A stretch of 64,000 nt of DNA. Source: Chelatococcus asaccharovorans. GTDB taxonomy: Bacteria; Pseudomonadota; Alphaproteobacteria; Rhizobiales; Beijerinckiaceae. Shown one piece after another: positions 8,769-17,570 of the stretch. The translations under genes and the position numbers were made by a program. Every line of letters starts with the position of its first letter. Position 1 is the stretch's first letter. The stretch covers positions 12,501 to 76,500 of the forward strand of contig NZ_QJJK01000001.1 in the NCBI RefSeq assembly GCF_003201475.1. The letters run 5' to 3'. The notes beneath the pieces were generated by a model. That model was not told where the DNA came from and made no database searches. It saw only the letters and a list, made by a program, of their open reading frames with translations.

Positions 8769-9674
8769 GTGCGGGAACTGGCTGGTACCTGGCATCGCAA
8801 GGGCTTTACATTCGCCGTTCTGGCGCTTTTGCCCGCGCTGATCATCTATACGCTCGTTCGCTTCATCCCCATTGTCGAGACATTGCGTCTCAGCCTGTTT
8901 CAGTGGAACCTGATCTCGCGTCGCAAGCCCTTCATCGGGCTCGACAACTTCCGCGAGCTGTTCACCGACGCGTTGTTCCTCGAGGCGCTCCGCAACACGA
9001 CGATCATCGCCTTCGGCGTGCTGGCCATCACGGTGCCGCTCGGGCTCGTGCTGGCGGCGCTCATCCACCACCGCACGCGCTCCCGCTTCGCCGGCTTCTA
9101 CGAAACGTCGATCTTCATTCCGCACGTCGTTTCGCTCGTCCCGGCGGCCATGGCCTGGAAATGGATCTTCGACGCGCGTCTCGGCCCGCTGAACGCCGTG
9201 CTCGGCCTGTTCGGCCTTCCGCCGCAGGCCTGGCTGTTCGATCCGGTGCTCGCCATCATCTGCGTCATCATCCTGTGTTCATGGCAGGCGCTCGGCTATG
9301 CGGTCCTGATCTTTCTCGTCGGGTTCAAGAATATTCCGCAATCGCTTTATGAAGCCGCGCGGCTCGACGGTGCCTCGGCGCTGCAGTGCTTTCGCCACAT
9401 CTCGATTCCGCAGCTCAAGCCCGTCCTCCTCTATGTGTCGGTGATCACGCTGATCGCGGCCTTCAACATCTATGCGCAGGTCTTCGTGCTGGCCTCCGAT
9501 TCGCAAGGCGCGCCGGGGCGGCTCGTGCGCGTTCTGGTGCTCGACATGCTGGAGAACAGCTTCCGCAACTATCGTGTGGGCTATGCCGCCGCGGAAGCCG
9601 TCATCCTGCTCGCCATCGTGCTGGCCCTCACGGCCATCCAGTTCAGGGTCTTCCGTGAAAAGGGCCGGGCATGA
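8769..9674 (+). CDS. Sugar ABC transporter permease (MalF/UgpA type)
   Basis: An inner-membrane permease with about six membrane segments and the EAA loop (YEAARLDGASALQCFRHI, near residues 195-212), where the ATPase docks. GTG 8769 is preferred because GGAGAGAAGG lies directly upstream; ATG 8754 in the same frame is possible and would add five residues. It is the first of two permeases that form the heterodimeric channel for the upstream binding protein. No ATPase gene follows, so the pair must use an ATPase encoded elsewhere. Confidence 0.92.
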   Translation: MRELAGTWHRKGFTFAVLALLPALIIYTLVRFIPIVETLRLSLFQWNLISRRKPFIGLDNFRELFTDALFLEALRNTTIIAFGVLAITVPLGLVLAALIHHRTRSRFAGFYETSIFIPHVVSLVPAAMAWKWIFDARLGPLNAVLGLFGLPPQAWLFDPVLAIICVIILCSWQALGYAVLIFLVGFKNIPQSLYEAARLDGASALQCFRHISIPQLKPVLLYVSVITLIAAFNIYAQVFVLASDSQGAPGRLVRVLVLDMLENSFRNYRVGYAAAEAVILLAIVLALTAIQFRVFREKGRA

Positions 9675-10537
9675 GCGACAAAGCCTCCGCCGATACCGGC
9701 ATCCCGCCGACGCCGGGCCAGCGTATCCTGAACGGCGTCATTGACGTCGTCCTAATCGTCTTCTGCATCCTGATGCTGCTTCCCCTGGTGTTCCTGATCT
9801 CGAACGCCTTCAAGTCGCCCCAGGAGCTGCTGCAGTGGCCGCCGACGATCATCCCGCGTGATGCGACGCTTGATAACATCACCTCGGTTCTCGCCGATAC
9901 GCCGCTCCTGCGCTGGATCACCAACACGTTTTTCTTCGCCGTCCTGTCGACGATCGCCATCGTCTCGACGTCGGCGGTCTCGGGCTATGTGCTCGGCAAG
10001 TTCAAGTTTCCGGGCGTGCACATCGTCTTCGGGATGATCCTCGCGACGGCCATCATCCCCTTCGAGGTCTATATGATCCCGCTATACCTCGGGGTGCAGC
10101 AACTTGGACTTCTGAACTCGCTGTGGGGTCTGCTCATTGGCTATCTCGTCATGAGCTTCGGCATCTTCCTCATCCGCCAGTATGTCATCTCCTCGATCCC
10201 GGATGAACTGATCGAGGCCGCCCGCATCGACGGGGCGAGCGAAAGCTGGATCTTCGTCAGGATCGTGCTGCCCCTGCTGCGCGGCCCGCTCGGGACCCTC
10301 GCCGTGCTCGCCTTCTTCCAGGCCTGGACGGCCTTTACCTGGCCGATGATCATCACGGCGACCAAGGACAGCTACACGCTGGAAGTCGGCCTTGCGCTGT
10401 TCCAGACCGGCTTCACCGTGGATCTCGGGCGCCTCAGCGCGGCGGCGGCGCTCGCCCTCCTGCCGAGCATCCTGTTCTTCGCCTTCATGCGGCGCAATTT
10501 CGTGCAGGGCGTGGCGTCGAGCGGGTTGAAGGAATAA
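9671..10537 (+). CDS. Sugar ABC transporter permease (MalG/UgpE type)
   Basis: The second inner-membrane permease (288 residues) overlaps the first by four bases (ATGA), indicating translational coupling. It has about six membrane segments and the EAA loop IEAARIDGASESWIFVRIVLP near residue 185. This is the usual CUT1-type partner. The gene is followed 12 bases later by the ceramidase-like hydrolase, which therefore appears to be in the same operon. Confidence 0.92.
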   Translation: MSDKASADTGIPPTPGQRILNGVIDVVLIVFCILMLLPLVFLISNAFKSPQELLQWPPTIIPRDATLDNITSVLADTPLLRWITNTFFFAVLSTIAIVSTSAVSGYVLGKFKFPGVHIVFGMILATAIIPFEVYMIPLYLGVQQLGLLNSLWGLLIGYLVMSFGIFLIRQYVISSIPDELIEAARIDGASESWIFVRIVLPLLRGPLGTLAVLAFFQAWTAFTWPMIITATKDSYTLEVGLALFQTGFTVDLGRLSAAAALALLPSILFFAFMRRNFVQGVASSGLKE

Positions 10538-10549
10538 CGGGAGCAAGCC

Positions 10550-11788
10550 ATGCGCTTTGCCTTTGCCAAGCGTGAGATCACGCCCGTCGCGCCGACCGCA
10601 CTGTCGGGCTTCGCCAGTCGCGCGGGGCTCGCCACGGGCACGCTCGACCCCTTGACGGCCCGGCTCCTTCTCGTCGAGGTGGCTGGGAGACGCGTCGCCA
10701 TCCTCGCCTTCGACCTCATCGGCGTGCCGGAGGATTTCCGCGCCCGGCTCGCCTCTCGGCTGCCCGGCGATATCGATGTCGTGCCCTGCGCGACGCACAC
10801 CCATGCCGGTCCGCCCGTGCTCGCCCGTTCCATGCTCGGCGATGCCGATCCCGCCTATGTCGAGCGGCTGGTCGAGACGACCTTGGACCTCCTGCGGGAG
10901 GCCACCGCCGCGCTGCAACCGGGACGGCTTGCCGCCGTCAAGGTGCCGGTGCCGGGCATCGCCCACAACCGCCGCCTTGACGACGGCCCTGTCGATCACA
11001 ACGCCGACGCGGTGGGCTTTTTCACCGATGATGGCGCGCTCGGCGCGCTCTGGGTGAACTTCGCCTGCCATCCCGTGGTGCTCGGACCCGACAATCTGCG
11101 CTACAGCGCGGATTTCCCCGGCGCCGCGCGTGCAAGGCTGGAAGACCTCCTGTCCGTTCCGGTGTTGTACACGACAGGTTGCTGCGGCCAGATCAACACT
11201 GGCCACAAGACGATGGATTCGATCCGCCAGAGCGGGATGTCCAAACGCACACCCGCTGAGGCTCAGCGCATCGGCACGCTGCTCGCGGATACCGTCGCAC
11301 CGGCCGTGCGTGGACTGAAAGGGCGGCCCACAGAGGCGCTCACCTACGGCGAGACGTCGCAGGCCGCGGCCTTCGCCCCTGTCGAGACCTCCCTGCGTGT
11401 CCGGATCGCCCATGATGCGTCACAGGTGCTCGCGAACCCCGCCGCGAGCTTCGGCGAGAAGGCCATGGCTGAGATCGACCGCGACTGGTTGGCGCGCGAG
11501 CATGCCGGCGCCACGCTGACGGTGGGCGCGCTGCGGCTCGGCGATTTCACGGCCTTCTTTCTGCCCGGCGAGATCTTTGTCGATCAGGCGCTGGCCTTGC
11601 AGGCCAGGGTCCCGGGCGCCTTGGTGGTCGGTTATGCCTATACCAATCCGGGCTATATCCCGCCCCTCACCGCTATCCCCGACGGCGGCTACGAGGTCGA
11701 TATCGCCTGGCGGCCCTATGGCACGCCCGGCCCTTTCGCACCCGGCACCGCGGAAGCCCTGGCAGAGGCCGCGCTGGCGCTGCTCTGA
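10550..11788 (+). CDS. Neutral/alkaline ceramidase-like amidohydrolase
   Basis: This 412-residue protein resembles the N-terminal catalytic domain of neutral/alkaline non-lysosomal ceramidases, Zn-dependent enzymes that cleave N-acyl amides. Visible marks are the opening AKREITPVAPTALSGFA, the metal-binding HTHAGP near residue 84, CHPVVL near 171 and the GCCGQIN loop near 210. No signal peptide is seen, so it should act in the cytoplasm. Its place directly after the importer permeases suggests that it acts on the imported compound, perhaps removing an acyl group from nitrogen. That role is inference; many proteins of this fold have unknown substrates. Confidence 0.75.
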   Translation: MRFAFAKREITPVAPTALSGFASRAGLATGTLDPLTARLLLVEVAGRRVAILAFDLIGVPEDFRARLASRLPGDIDVVPCATHTHAGPPVLARSMLGDADPAYVERLVETTLDLLREATAALQPGRLAAVKVPVPGIAHNRRLDDGPVDHNADAVGFFTDDGALGALWVNFACHPVVLGPDNLRYSADFPGAARARLEDLLSVPVLYTTGCCGQINTGHKTMDSIRQSGMSKRTPAEAQRIGTLLADTVAPAVRGLKGRPTEALTYGETSQAAAFAPVETSLRVRIAHDASQVLANPAASFGEKAMAEIDRDWLAREHAGATLTVGALRLGDFTAFFLPGEIFVDQALALQARVPGALVVGYAYTNPGYIPPLTAIPDGGYEVDIAWRPYGTPGPFAPGTAEALAEAALALL

Positions 11789-11873
11789 CAGATGCGCTTT
11801 TCACCCACTCATGATTGATGTGACAGCAGCTCTGGATCCCTGTCCCGGGGATGCCACGCGGGGCCCACCCGCG

Positions 11874-11902
11874 CCGATCCCTCCCCTGAGGGGAGGGATC
11901 GG
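11874..11902. terminator. Bidirectional terminator between convergent operons
   Basis: A perfect 13-bp stem (CCGATCCCTCCCC / GGGGAGGGATCGG) with a TGA loop lies between the plus-strand importer operon and the minus-strand dehydrogenase operon. It lacks a clear T run, so a role as a general palindromic element is possible. Confidence 0.6.
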
Positions 11903-11983
11903 GGCGGCGTGACTGACTTGATGACCCCCCGGTGAAGGCAGGCCTCACGGCTCACTCAGCGAGGCTGCGCCAATCGCCCGCAT

Positions 11984-13000
11984 TCACGCCCATTCCAGCG
12001 CCTTGCCGCCGGCGGCCGCGCTCTCCTGCGCGAGGATGGCGATGCGCGTCGCGCGCAAGGCATCAGCCGTCGGCACGGCGAGCGGCACGCCCTTGGCCAG
12101 ATGGTCGAGGGCGAAACGCGCCGGTGGCTCGCCAGGCGGCAAGGGCCAGTCACGCAGCGGCGTATCATGGGTTTCGACCAGGAGCTTATCCTCGGCGAAC
12201 AGGACATCCGCCCGGCCCCGGGTGCCGGTGATGCGCATGGCGTAATCGCCATGGCGCGGCGAGGCCTCCGGCTGCAGCCAGTCGACCTCGATGGCGACCT
12301 GGGGGCCGCCCGCGACGGTGAGGACTGCGCGCCCGGCGCTGGGGAAACGCCGGTTGCCCGGCAGCGTGCCGACGCCCGGCGCGTCGACGGCCGAGACCCA
12401 GCCCGAGACCGTGCCGCGTGTGCCGTCGACGAGCCACAAACCAAGGTCGACGTCATGCACGGTGAGGTCGGCGAGGATGCCGCCGTACTGGCCGGCGTCG
12501 AACATCCAGTCCGGACGCCGCGCGGCGTAGAACTTGTGTGGGCCGGTGGCATGAATCGTCACGATTTCGCCGATGACGCCGTCGGCGATGACGCCGCGCA
12601 GCGCCAGCGTGACGGGGTAGAATCGCTTCTCCAGCATCAAGGCGACAAGCGGCCGACCCACGAGAGCGTCCTCCAGCGCATCGAGCCCTGCGCGCGTGAC
12701 CGCCAACGGCTTGTCGACGATGGCGAAAATCCCGCGCCTGGCGAGCGTCGCGACGATGCCGGCGCGCGCGCCGAATTCCGTCACCACGGACGCCGCATCG
12801 ATGCGGTGCCGCGCGAGCATCGCCTCAACCTCGGCATAGCCAGGCGCCCCGGTGCGTTGTTCAAGGGCCGCGCGGCGCGCCGGATCATGCTCCACGACGG
12901 CGGCGATGGCGACATCGTCACGCCGGGCGACCTCATCGAGCACATAGTCCACATGTTGATGGGCCGCGCCGATCACCGCGATCTCGATACGCCCTGCCAT
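11984..13000 (-). CDS. Gfo/Idh/MocA family oxidoreductase
   Basis: A 338-residue NAD(P)-dependent dehydrogenase of the glucose-fructose oxidoreductase/inositol dehydrogenase/MocA family. The N-terminal Rossmann domain opens IEIAVIGAAHQHVDYVLDEV; DKPLAV near residue 97 supplies the conserved Lys-Pro of the family, and the C-terminal alpha/beta domain carries ADLTVHDVDLGLWL with its conserved HD pair. It is the last gene of a three-gene minus-strand operon, three bases after a second family member. Such enzymes oxidise a ring hydroxyl of sugars or cyclitols; the substrate here is unknown. Confidence 0.88.
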   Translation of the reverse strand: MAGRIEIAVIGAAHQHVDYVLDEVARRDDVAIAAVVEHDPARRAALEQRTGAPGYAEVEAMLARHRIDAASVVTEFGARAGIVATLARRGIFAIVDKPLAVTRAGLDALEDALVGRPLVALMLEKRFYPVTLALRGVIADGVIGEIVTIHATGPHKFYAARRPDWMFDAGQYGGILADLTVHDVDLGLWLVDGTRGTVSGWVSAVDAPGVGTLPGNRRFPSAGRAVLTVAGGPQVAIEVDWLQPEASPRHGDYAMRITGTRGRADVLFAEDKLLVETHDTPLRDWPLPPGEPPARFALDHLAKGVPLAVPTADALRATRIAILAQESAAAGGKALEWA

Positions 13001-13003
13001 GGC

Positions 13004-14044
13004 TTACCCCTCCCCGCCCACGGGAAATTCGCTGATCGCCACCGCGCGTCCTTCCTCGGACGAACGGTAGATGGCGCTCGCCACCCGCACGGCCTCGAAG
13101 CCCTCGCGGAAGCTCACGGCCGGCGGGCGCCGCGCGTGGATGGCGGCGATGAAGTCCTGCCACTGCTCGACATGGCCGGCGATGCCGATATCACCCGGAT
13201 TGGCCGCACCACTCGCAATGCCGGAGCTTGCACCCGGCGCCGGCACATCCGTGAAATCCCAGCGCACGACGGTTGCGTGCTCCACCGTGAAGGCCCCGCG
13301 ATCGGTGAACATCCGCAGACCCGCGGGATGGCCCGGCGGCGTCGCCGTCGTGGTGACGAGCGTGCCGATGGCGCCGCTGGCGAAGGTCAGGATCGCCGCC
13401 GTCGTGTCCTCGACGGGCAGGCGGTGGCCGAGCGTGGTCGCGAGCCCTTGCACGCGAATCGCCGGGCCGAACAGCCAGAGCATCAGATCGAGGCTGTGGA
13501 CGCCCTGGTTGAACAGCGAGCCGCCGCCATGGCTGATCTCGGCACGCCATGGCTTTTCACGATAATACTCCGGCGAGCGCCACCAATGCACATCCGCCTC
13601 GATCAGCCGCGGCCGGCCGAGACGCCCGGCGCGCAGGGCCTCGTGGATATAGATATGTTGCGGCTCGAGCCGCCGCTGCGAGACGACGCCGCAAGTGAGC
13701 CCCGCCCGCTCGCCTTGCACGACGAGCCGGGCCGCCTCCTCCCAGTCGACGCACAGCGGCTTCTCGACGAGGACATGGCGCCCCGTCGCGATGGCCTGCG
13801 CCGCCGGGGCATAGTGGGCGCCACTCGGCGTCGCGATGACGACGATATCGAGATCGGCGTCCGCGATCATCTCTTCCGCCGTCGCGAACCATTGCGCCGC
13901 TTCGCCGCCGGCGAGCGCGGCCGCATCATCACCCGTTCCACCCGCCACCGCCGCAAGCCGCAGGTCCGGTATTGCGGCGATCGCACGGGCGTGCGTCTGG
14001 CCGATGGCTCCCGGGCCGATCAATCCAACCTTGAGATCCGGCAT
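13004..14044 (-). CDS. Gfo/Idh/MocA family oxidoreductase
   Basis: A second dehydrogenase of the family (346 residues). The Rossmann fold opens LKVGLIGPGAIGQTHARAI, EKPLCVDW carries the conserved Lys-Pro, and FNQGVHSLDLMLWLFG carries the catalytic-region His. ATG 14044 is chosen because GGAGGG lies eight bases upstream; TTG 14065 in the same frame lacks this. It sits 17 bases after the aminotransferase and 3 before the next dehydrogenase, so the three are one operon. Two such dehydrogenases plus an aminotransferase suggest oxidation of ring hydroxyls coupled to amino transfer, as in aminocyclitol or amino-sugar metabolism. Confidence 0.88.
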   Translation of the reverse strand: MPDLKVGLIGPGAIGQTHARAIAAIPDLRLAAVAGGTGDDAAALAGGEAAQWFATAEEMIADADLDIVVIATPSGAHYAPAAQAIATGRHVLVEKPLCVDWEEAARLVVQGERAGLTCGVVSQRRLEPQHIYIHEALRAGRLGRPRLIEADVHWWRSPEYYREKPWRAEISHGGGSLFNQGVHSLDLMLWLFGPAIRVQGLATTLGHRLPVEDTTAAILTFASGAIGTLVTTTATPPGHPAGLRMFTDRGAFTVEHATVVRWDFTDVPAPGASSGIASGAANPGDIGIAGHVEQWQDFIAAIHARRPPAVSFREGFEAVRVASAIYRSSEEGRAVAISEFPVGGEG

Positions 14045-14061
14045 CGCTTTTGCCCTCCGCT

Positions 14062-15252
14062 TCAACCCAGCGCCTTGGCCATGGCGGCGATGACAGCCGC
14101 GTGGACCTCCTCACCGGCGAGCAGGACGTTCTGCGGCAGCCACCAGCTTTGCGCCGCCGTCTCTTCCGTAACCGGCAGATCGTCCACCGGCCGGCCGCCG
14201 AGCGCGGCGACCTCCTCCCGGATGGCCGGCATGCGATTGATCGGCGGATAGCCGGCGCTTGCCGGGATGCCCGCCTCCTGCAGCGCGGCCACGACGGCAT
14301 CGCGTAGTGACCTGTCACGCCGTGCCGTCGCAAGCTGCCACGGCATCAGATGCCGCGCGTGCCGGATGGTGCGCGCGGGATCGACCACCTGGACCGGCAG
14401 GCCCTCGGCTTCGGCCATGACTGCCAGGCTTTTCCAGCCCGCGGCACGCGCCGCATCCATCGCGTCGAGCGTATCCAGCATCGCATCGGCCAAGACGCCC
14501 TGCATCTCGGTCATGCGCAGGTTCCAGCCGACGCGGTCGTGCTGATACCAGCCGCCGCCACGGCTGCGGCCGGCATTATGCAGCGACCAAAGGATATCGC
14601 CCAGTTCCGCATTGTCGGTGAGTACCGCCCCGCCCTCGCCCGCCGCGACATTCTTGCTGGTCTGGAAACTGAGTGTCGCCATGTCGCCCAGCGTGCCGAC
14701 GCGACCATCGACATGGGTGGCGTCGATGGCCTGCGCGGCGTCTTCGATCACCACGATGCGCGATCCCGCGAGCTGCTGCCTGATGGCGCGGGCCTCGGCA
14801 ACGGCCCCGGCGAGATGGACCGGAATGACAGCCCGCGTCTTGCCGCTGACCTTTCGCTGCACATCGGCCGGATCGATCATCAGCGTGGCGGGATCGATCT
14901 CGGCAAAGACGGGGATGGCGCCGAGAAGCAAGGGCGCGCTTGCGGTCGCGAGGAAGGTATAGGCTGGAACGATGACCTCGTCGCCCGCGCGGACATTCGC
15001 GGCCTTGAGCGCCAGCGCAATGGCGATGGTGCCGTTGGTGCAGCAGGTCGCGGCGCGCACGCCGTGCAGGGCCGCAAGCCGTTGGCCGAGCGCCTCCACG
15101 ACATGGCCCTGGGTGCTGCCCCAGAGGCCCGAGCGCACGACATCCAGCATGCGATTTTCGACCTCGGCCGAGGGCCTCGGCGGCCACGGAGGTATCAGGC
15201 GCGCAAGTTCCGGCTGTGCTGCACCGGCTTTCAAGACCTCTGCCATCGTCAC
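14062..15252 (-). CDS. DegT/DnrJ/EryC1/StrS family aminotransferase
   Basis: A 396-residue PLP enzyme of the sugar aminotransferase family, which adds or removes an amino group on keto-sugars or keto-cyclitols. Motifs visible are the phosphate-binding CCTNGTIAIALAL (70-82), VIPVHLAG (142-149), EDAAQAI with Asp171 contacting the pyridine nitrogen, and the PLP lysine Lys200 in FQTSKNVAAGEGGA. It heads the minus-strand operon with two Gfo/Idh/MocA dehydrogenases. Two predicted LacI operators lie upstream at 15372 and 15532, linking it to the nagB/importer regulon. Whether it runs in the biosynthetic or degradative direction is unknown; co-regulation with an importer favours degradation. Confidence 0.9.
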   Translation of the reverse strand: MTMAEVLKAGAAQPELARLIPPWPPRPSAEVENRMLDVVRSGLWGSTQGHVVEALGQRLAALHGVRAATCCTNGTIAIALALKAANVRAGDEVIVPAYTFLATASAPLLLGAIPVFAEIDPATLMIDPADVQRKVSGKTRAVIPVHLAGAVAEARAIRQQLAGSRIVVIEDAAQAIDATHVDGRVGTLGDMATLSFQTSKNVAAGEGGAVLTDNAELGDILWSLHNAGRSRGGGWYQHDRVGWNLRMTEMQGVLADAMLDTLDAMDAARAAGWKSLAVMAEAEGLPVQVVDPARTIRHARHLMPWQLATARRDRSLRDAVVAALQEAGIPASAGYPPINRMPAIREEVAALGGRPVDDLPVTEETAAQSWWLPQNVLLAGEEVHAAVIAAMAKALG

Positions 15253-15371
15253 TGACCTCCACCCTCTGCGCGCCTCGAACGCCGCCCGCAGTCGCCCGTC
15301 GCCCCTCTCAGACGAACCCGGCGCAAGCTGACCGGCAATCGCTATTTCGCTCTATTCCGCGGCAAAGGTCA

Positions 15372-15387
15372 ATGAAACCGATTGCAT
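15372..15387. promoter_or_regulatory. LacI-family operator 3
   Basis: ATGAAACCGATTGCAT differs at one base from operator 1. It lies 120 bases upstream of the aminotransferase start, the same distance as operator 1 from nagB, and directly abuts a TTGACC box on the minus strand. Confidence 0.72.
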
Positions 15388-15531
15388 AAAATGCGACCGA
15401 CATGGCGCTCTGATTTCACTGGCGGTTCTCCCCGACGCTATGGAATCACCGCATTATCGGCGCGTTATGCGATTGTCTATGGCTTCCCTGGCGGAAAGGC
15501 CCTCTCGCTGGAAAGAAGCGTACAAATCGTT

Positions 15532-15547
15532 ATGCAACCGATCGCAT
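15532..15547. promoter_or_regulatory. LacI-family operator 4 (distal)
   Basis: ATGCAACCGATCGCAT differs at one base from operator 1. Its centre is 160 bases from operator 3, which would allow repression by DNA looping. Confidence 0.7.
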
Positions 15548-15829
15548 CGCGCACGCGGCGCGTACCGGTTGGCTGCTCGCAGGGCGAGGCCATGTTGGCG
15601 CACGGATGCCCAAGCCGGCTCCCACCTGCGGAGGGAAAGCCACTTTCAAGATGATATTCAAAAGAGCTGTTGAAGTGCTGCGCGGGCACGACGCAACAAC
15701 GGCCCGCCCCCGTCAAGCCGCGATCTTACCGAAGGCGGGCAATCCACCCGCGGGGCGCCGTCCGCCCGCAAAGCTGGCGCGATGACAGGTCGCGCCAAGT
15801 CCGCAGCCCGAAACTGTCGCAATGCCCGA

Positions 15830-16282
15830 TCAGGGAAGGACGGCGGTCGCCTCGATCTCGACAAGCGCTTCCGGCTCGACCAGCCGCACGACCTGGACCG
15901 TCGCCATGGCCGGAAAATTGCGCCCGAAGAACTCGCGATAGGCGGCCCCGAGGGCGCGGCCGTCGGCGAGATAGGCATCGATGTCGGTTACATACCAGGT
16001 GAGACGCACCAGATGCTCGGGGCCGGCCCCCGCTTCCGCAAGGATCGCCGCGATATTCGCGAAAGTCTGGCGGGCCTGCGCAACGAAACCCTTGGGAAAA
16101 CGACCCTCCGCGTCCCAACCGACGATACCGCCCGTCACGACGACCCGCCCCTCGGCCATCATGCCGTTGGCGTAGCCCTTCGGGCGCGGCCAGCCTGCGG
16201 GCTGGAGAACAGTGTGCACGGGGCCGTTCGCGACAGGAGCCGCCGTAACCCCATCGGAATGTCCGTTGATCGCGTCCGCCAT
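15830..16282 (-). CDS. RidA-family protein
   Basis: A 150-residue Rid-superfamily protein. RidA enzymes hydrolyse reactive imine/enamine intermediates released by PLP and flavin enzymes. Recognisable parts are VVTGGIVGWDAEGRFPKGFVAQARQTFANI and the C-terminal region PAMATVQVVRLVEPEALVEIEA, which holds the subfamily's active-site surface. The usual catalytic Arg of the RidA subfamily (in an xxRxx of the last strands) is replaced by the AMATVQVVRL context, so it may be one of the Rid1-7 subgroups. It lies upstream of, and on the same strand as, the PLP aminotransferase, consistent with handling its imine products. Confidence 0.82.
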   Translation of the reverse strand: MADAINGHSDGVTAAPVANGPVHTVLQPAGWPRPKGYANGMMAEGRVVVTGGIVGWDAEGRFPKGFVAQARQTFANIAAILAEAGAGPEHLVRLTWYVTDIDAYLADGRALGAAYREFFGRNFPAMATVQVVRLVEPEALVEIEATAVLP

Positions 16283-16594
16283 TACCCTCGCACCCCGCTC
16301 CCGCTATGCCGCTGTGCACCACCGCAGCCGCCGACGTGGTCCCGTCCGCAGCCGAACACCGGCCTGTAGCCGTGTCCTGATAGTTTAAACTTGAAATATT
16401 TGCTATGCAACAGACGAAGCTGCACCATCCGGGAGATGCGTTGACAGGCATGATCGGGCGGCGCAAGACGCTTTCGCCAAAGGTTGCGGGCCGGGCAAGC
16501 CGCATCTGCGGGAGAGGCGCCCCCTGCACCTGCCGCATCTTGCCGGCCGGTGGCTTTGTGCGTTTCCGCAACTGGACAACTGAGGTCCCGCCCC
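16283..16594. other. Divergent promoter region, no gene seen
   Basis: About 310 bases lie between the divergent RidA and phosphatase genes. An AT-rich patch around 16380-16400 is the likeliest promoter area. No LacI-type palindrome was found here. Confidence 0.4.
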
Positions 16595-17425
16595 ATGTTT
16601 TCACTTCAGCATCTCAATTCGGTTGCCGAAATTCTGCAGGACGTCTCCCAGTCCCTCATCCTGCCGCGCTTCCAGAATCTGGATGACGGCGCCGTCCGCG
16701 CGAAATCCTCCATCCACGATCTCGTCACGGATGTCGATGAGGCGGCGGAGCGGGCTATCACGCCAGCCCTCAACAAGCTTTTCCCCCAAGCTGTCGTCGT
16801 CGGTGAGGAAAGCACGGCGGCGGATCCAAGCCTGCTCGATCGCATTGGCGGCGCGGAGCTTGCCTTCGTGCTCGACCCCATCGACGGCACCAAGAACTTC
16901 GCCTCGGGTCTTCCGCTCTTCGGTGTCATGGTGGCGGCGATCGAACGGGGAGAGGTCGTAGGCGCGATCATTCATGATCCCGTGATGAATGACTTCGCCT
17001 GCGCGCTGCGCGGAGAGGGTGCCTGGGTCGAACATCGTGACGGTCGCCGCGTCGATCTGCGCGTCGCCGCCCCTGTCCCGATCAACGATATGAACGGCCT
17101 TGTATCGTGGGCCTTTCTGCCGGAGCCGGAGCGGTCGCGAGCCACCGCCAACCTGCCGCGGTTCGCCATGACGAGCAGCTATCGCTGCGCGGCGCACGAA
17201 TATCGCCTCATCGCCGCCGGCCATTGCGACTTCGCCGTCTATGCGAAGCTCATGCCCTGGGATCATGCGCCCGGCTGGCTCCTGCATCGCGAGGCGGGCG
17301 GATATTCCGCGCGATTCGACGGCTCGGATTACCTCCCGACACACCACAGCGGCGGATTGATCTGCGCGCCGGACGAGGCGAGCTGGCACGCGATCAGGGA
17401 CGCGCTCTTCCACGATGGCAGGTGA
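16595..17425 (+). CDS. Inositol monophosphatase family protein
   Basis: A 276-residue Mg-dependent phosphatase of the inositol monophosphatase/CysQ/histidinol-phosphatase fold. Metal-binding signatures are present: DLVTDVDEAAE (about 34-44), GEES near 70, DPIDGTKNFASGLP (about 93-106) and the C-terminal WDHAPG near 228. ATG 16595 is used because GAGGT lies eight bases upstream; the longer frame starting at 16484 is not supported. Substrate preference cannot be set from sequence; inositol, sugar or histidinol phosphates are all possible. Its place beside the dehydrogenase/aminotransferase genes fits a cyclitol or sugar phosphate. Confidence 0.87.
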   Translation: MFSLQHLNSVAEILQDVSQSLILPRFQNLDDGAVRAKSSIHDLVTDVDEAAERAITPALNKLFPQAVVVGEESTAADPSLLDRIGGAELAFVLDPIDGTKNFASGLPLFGVMVAAIERGEVVGAIIHDPVMNDFACALRGEGAWVEHRDGRRVDLRVAAPVPINDMNGLVSWAFLPEPERSRATANLPRFAMTSSYRCAAHEYRLIAAGHCDFAVYAKLMPWDHAPGWLLHREAGGYSARFDGSDYLPTHHSGGLICAPDEASWHAIRDALFHDGR

Positions 17426-17570
17426 CAGGCCCGGACCTGCAGGGCGCATCATCGCCAGACCTGGGGACAAATCGTCGTCTTCAGAAATCTCTGCGATAGC
17501 CTCTTGCATTCCGTCCGGCTTTACGGCATGAAGCACCCGTCGGCGCCACGGACGTGGCCGCCACATGGAT

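Larger units (their letters stand above)
15253..15829. other. Control region upstream of the aminotransferase operon
   Basis: This 577-base interval contains no convincing gene. It holds two LacI-type operators with centres exactly 160 bases apart. On the minus strand, a TTGACC -35-like box abuts the proximal operator. Confidence 0.6.

Noticed and set aside
13071-14251. Long plus-strand frames opposite the dehydrogenases and aminotransferase
   Set aside because: They are high-GC antisense shadows with Arg/His-rich composition; the minus-strand frames carry clear family motifs.
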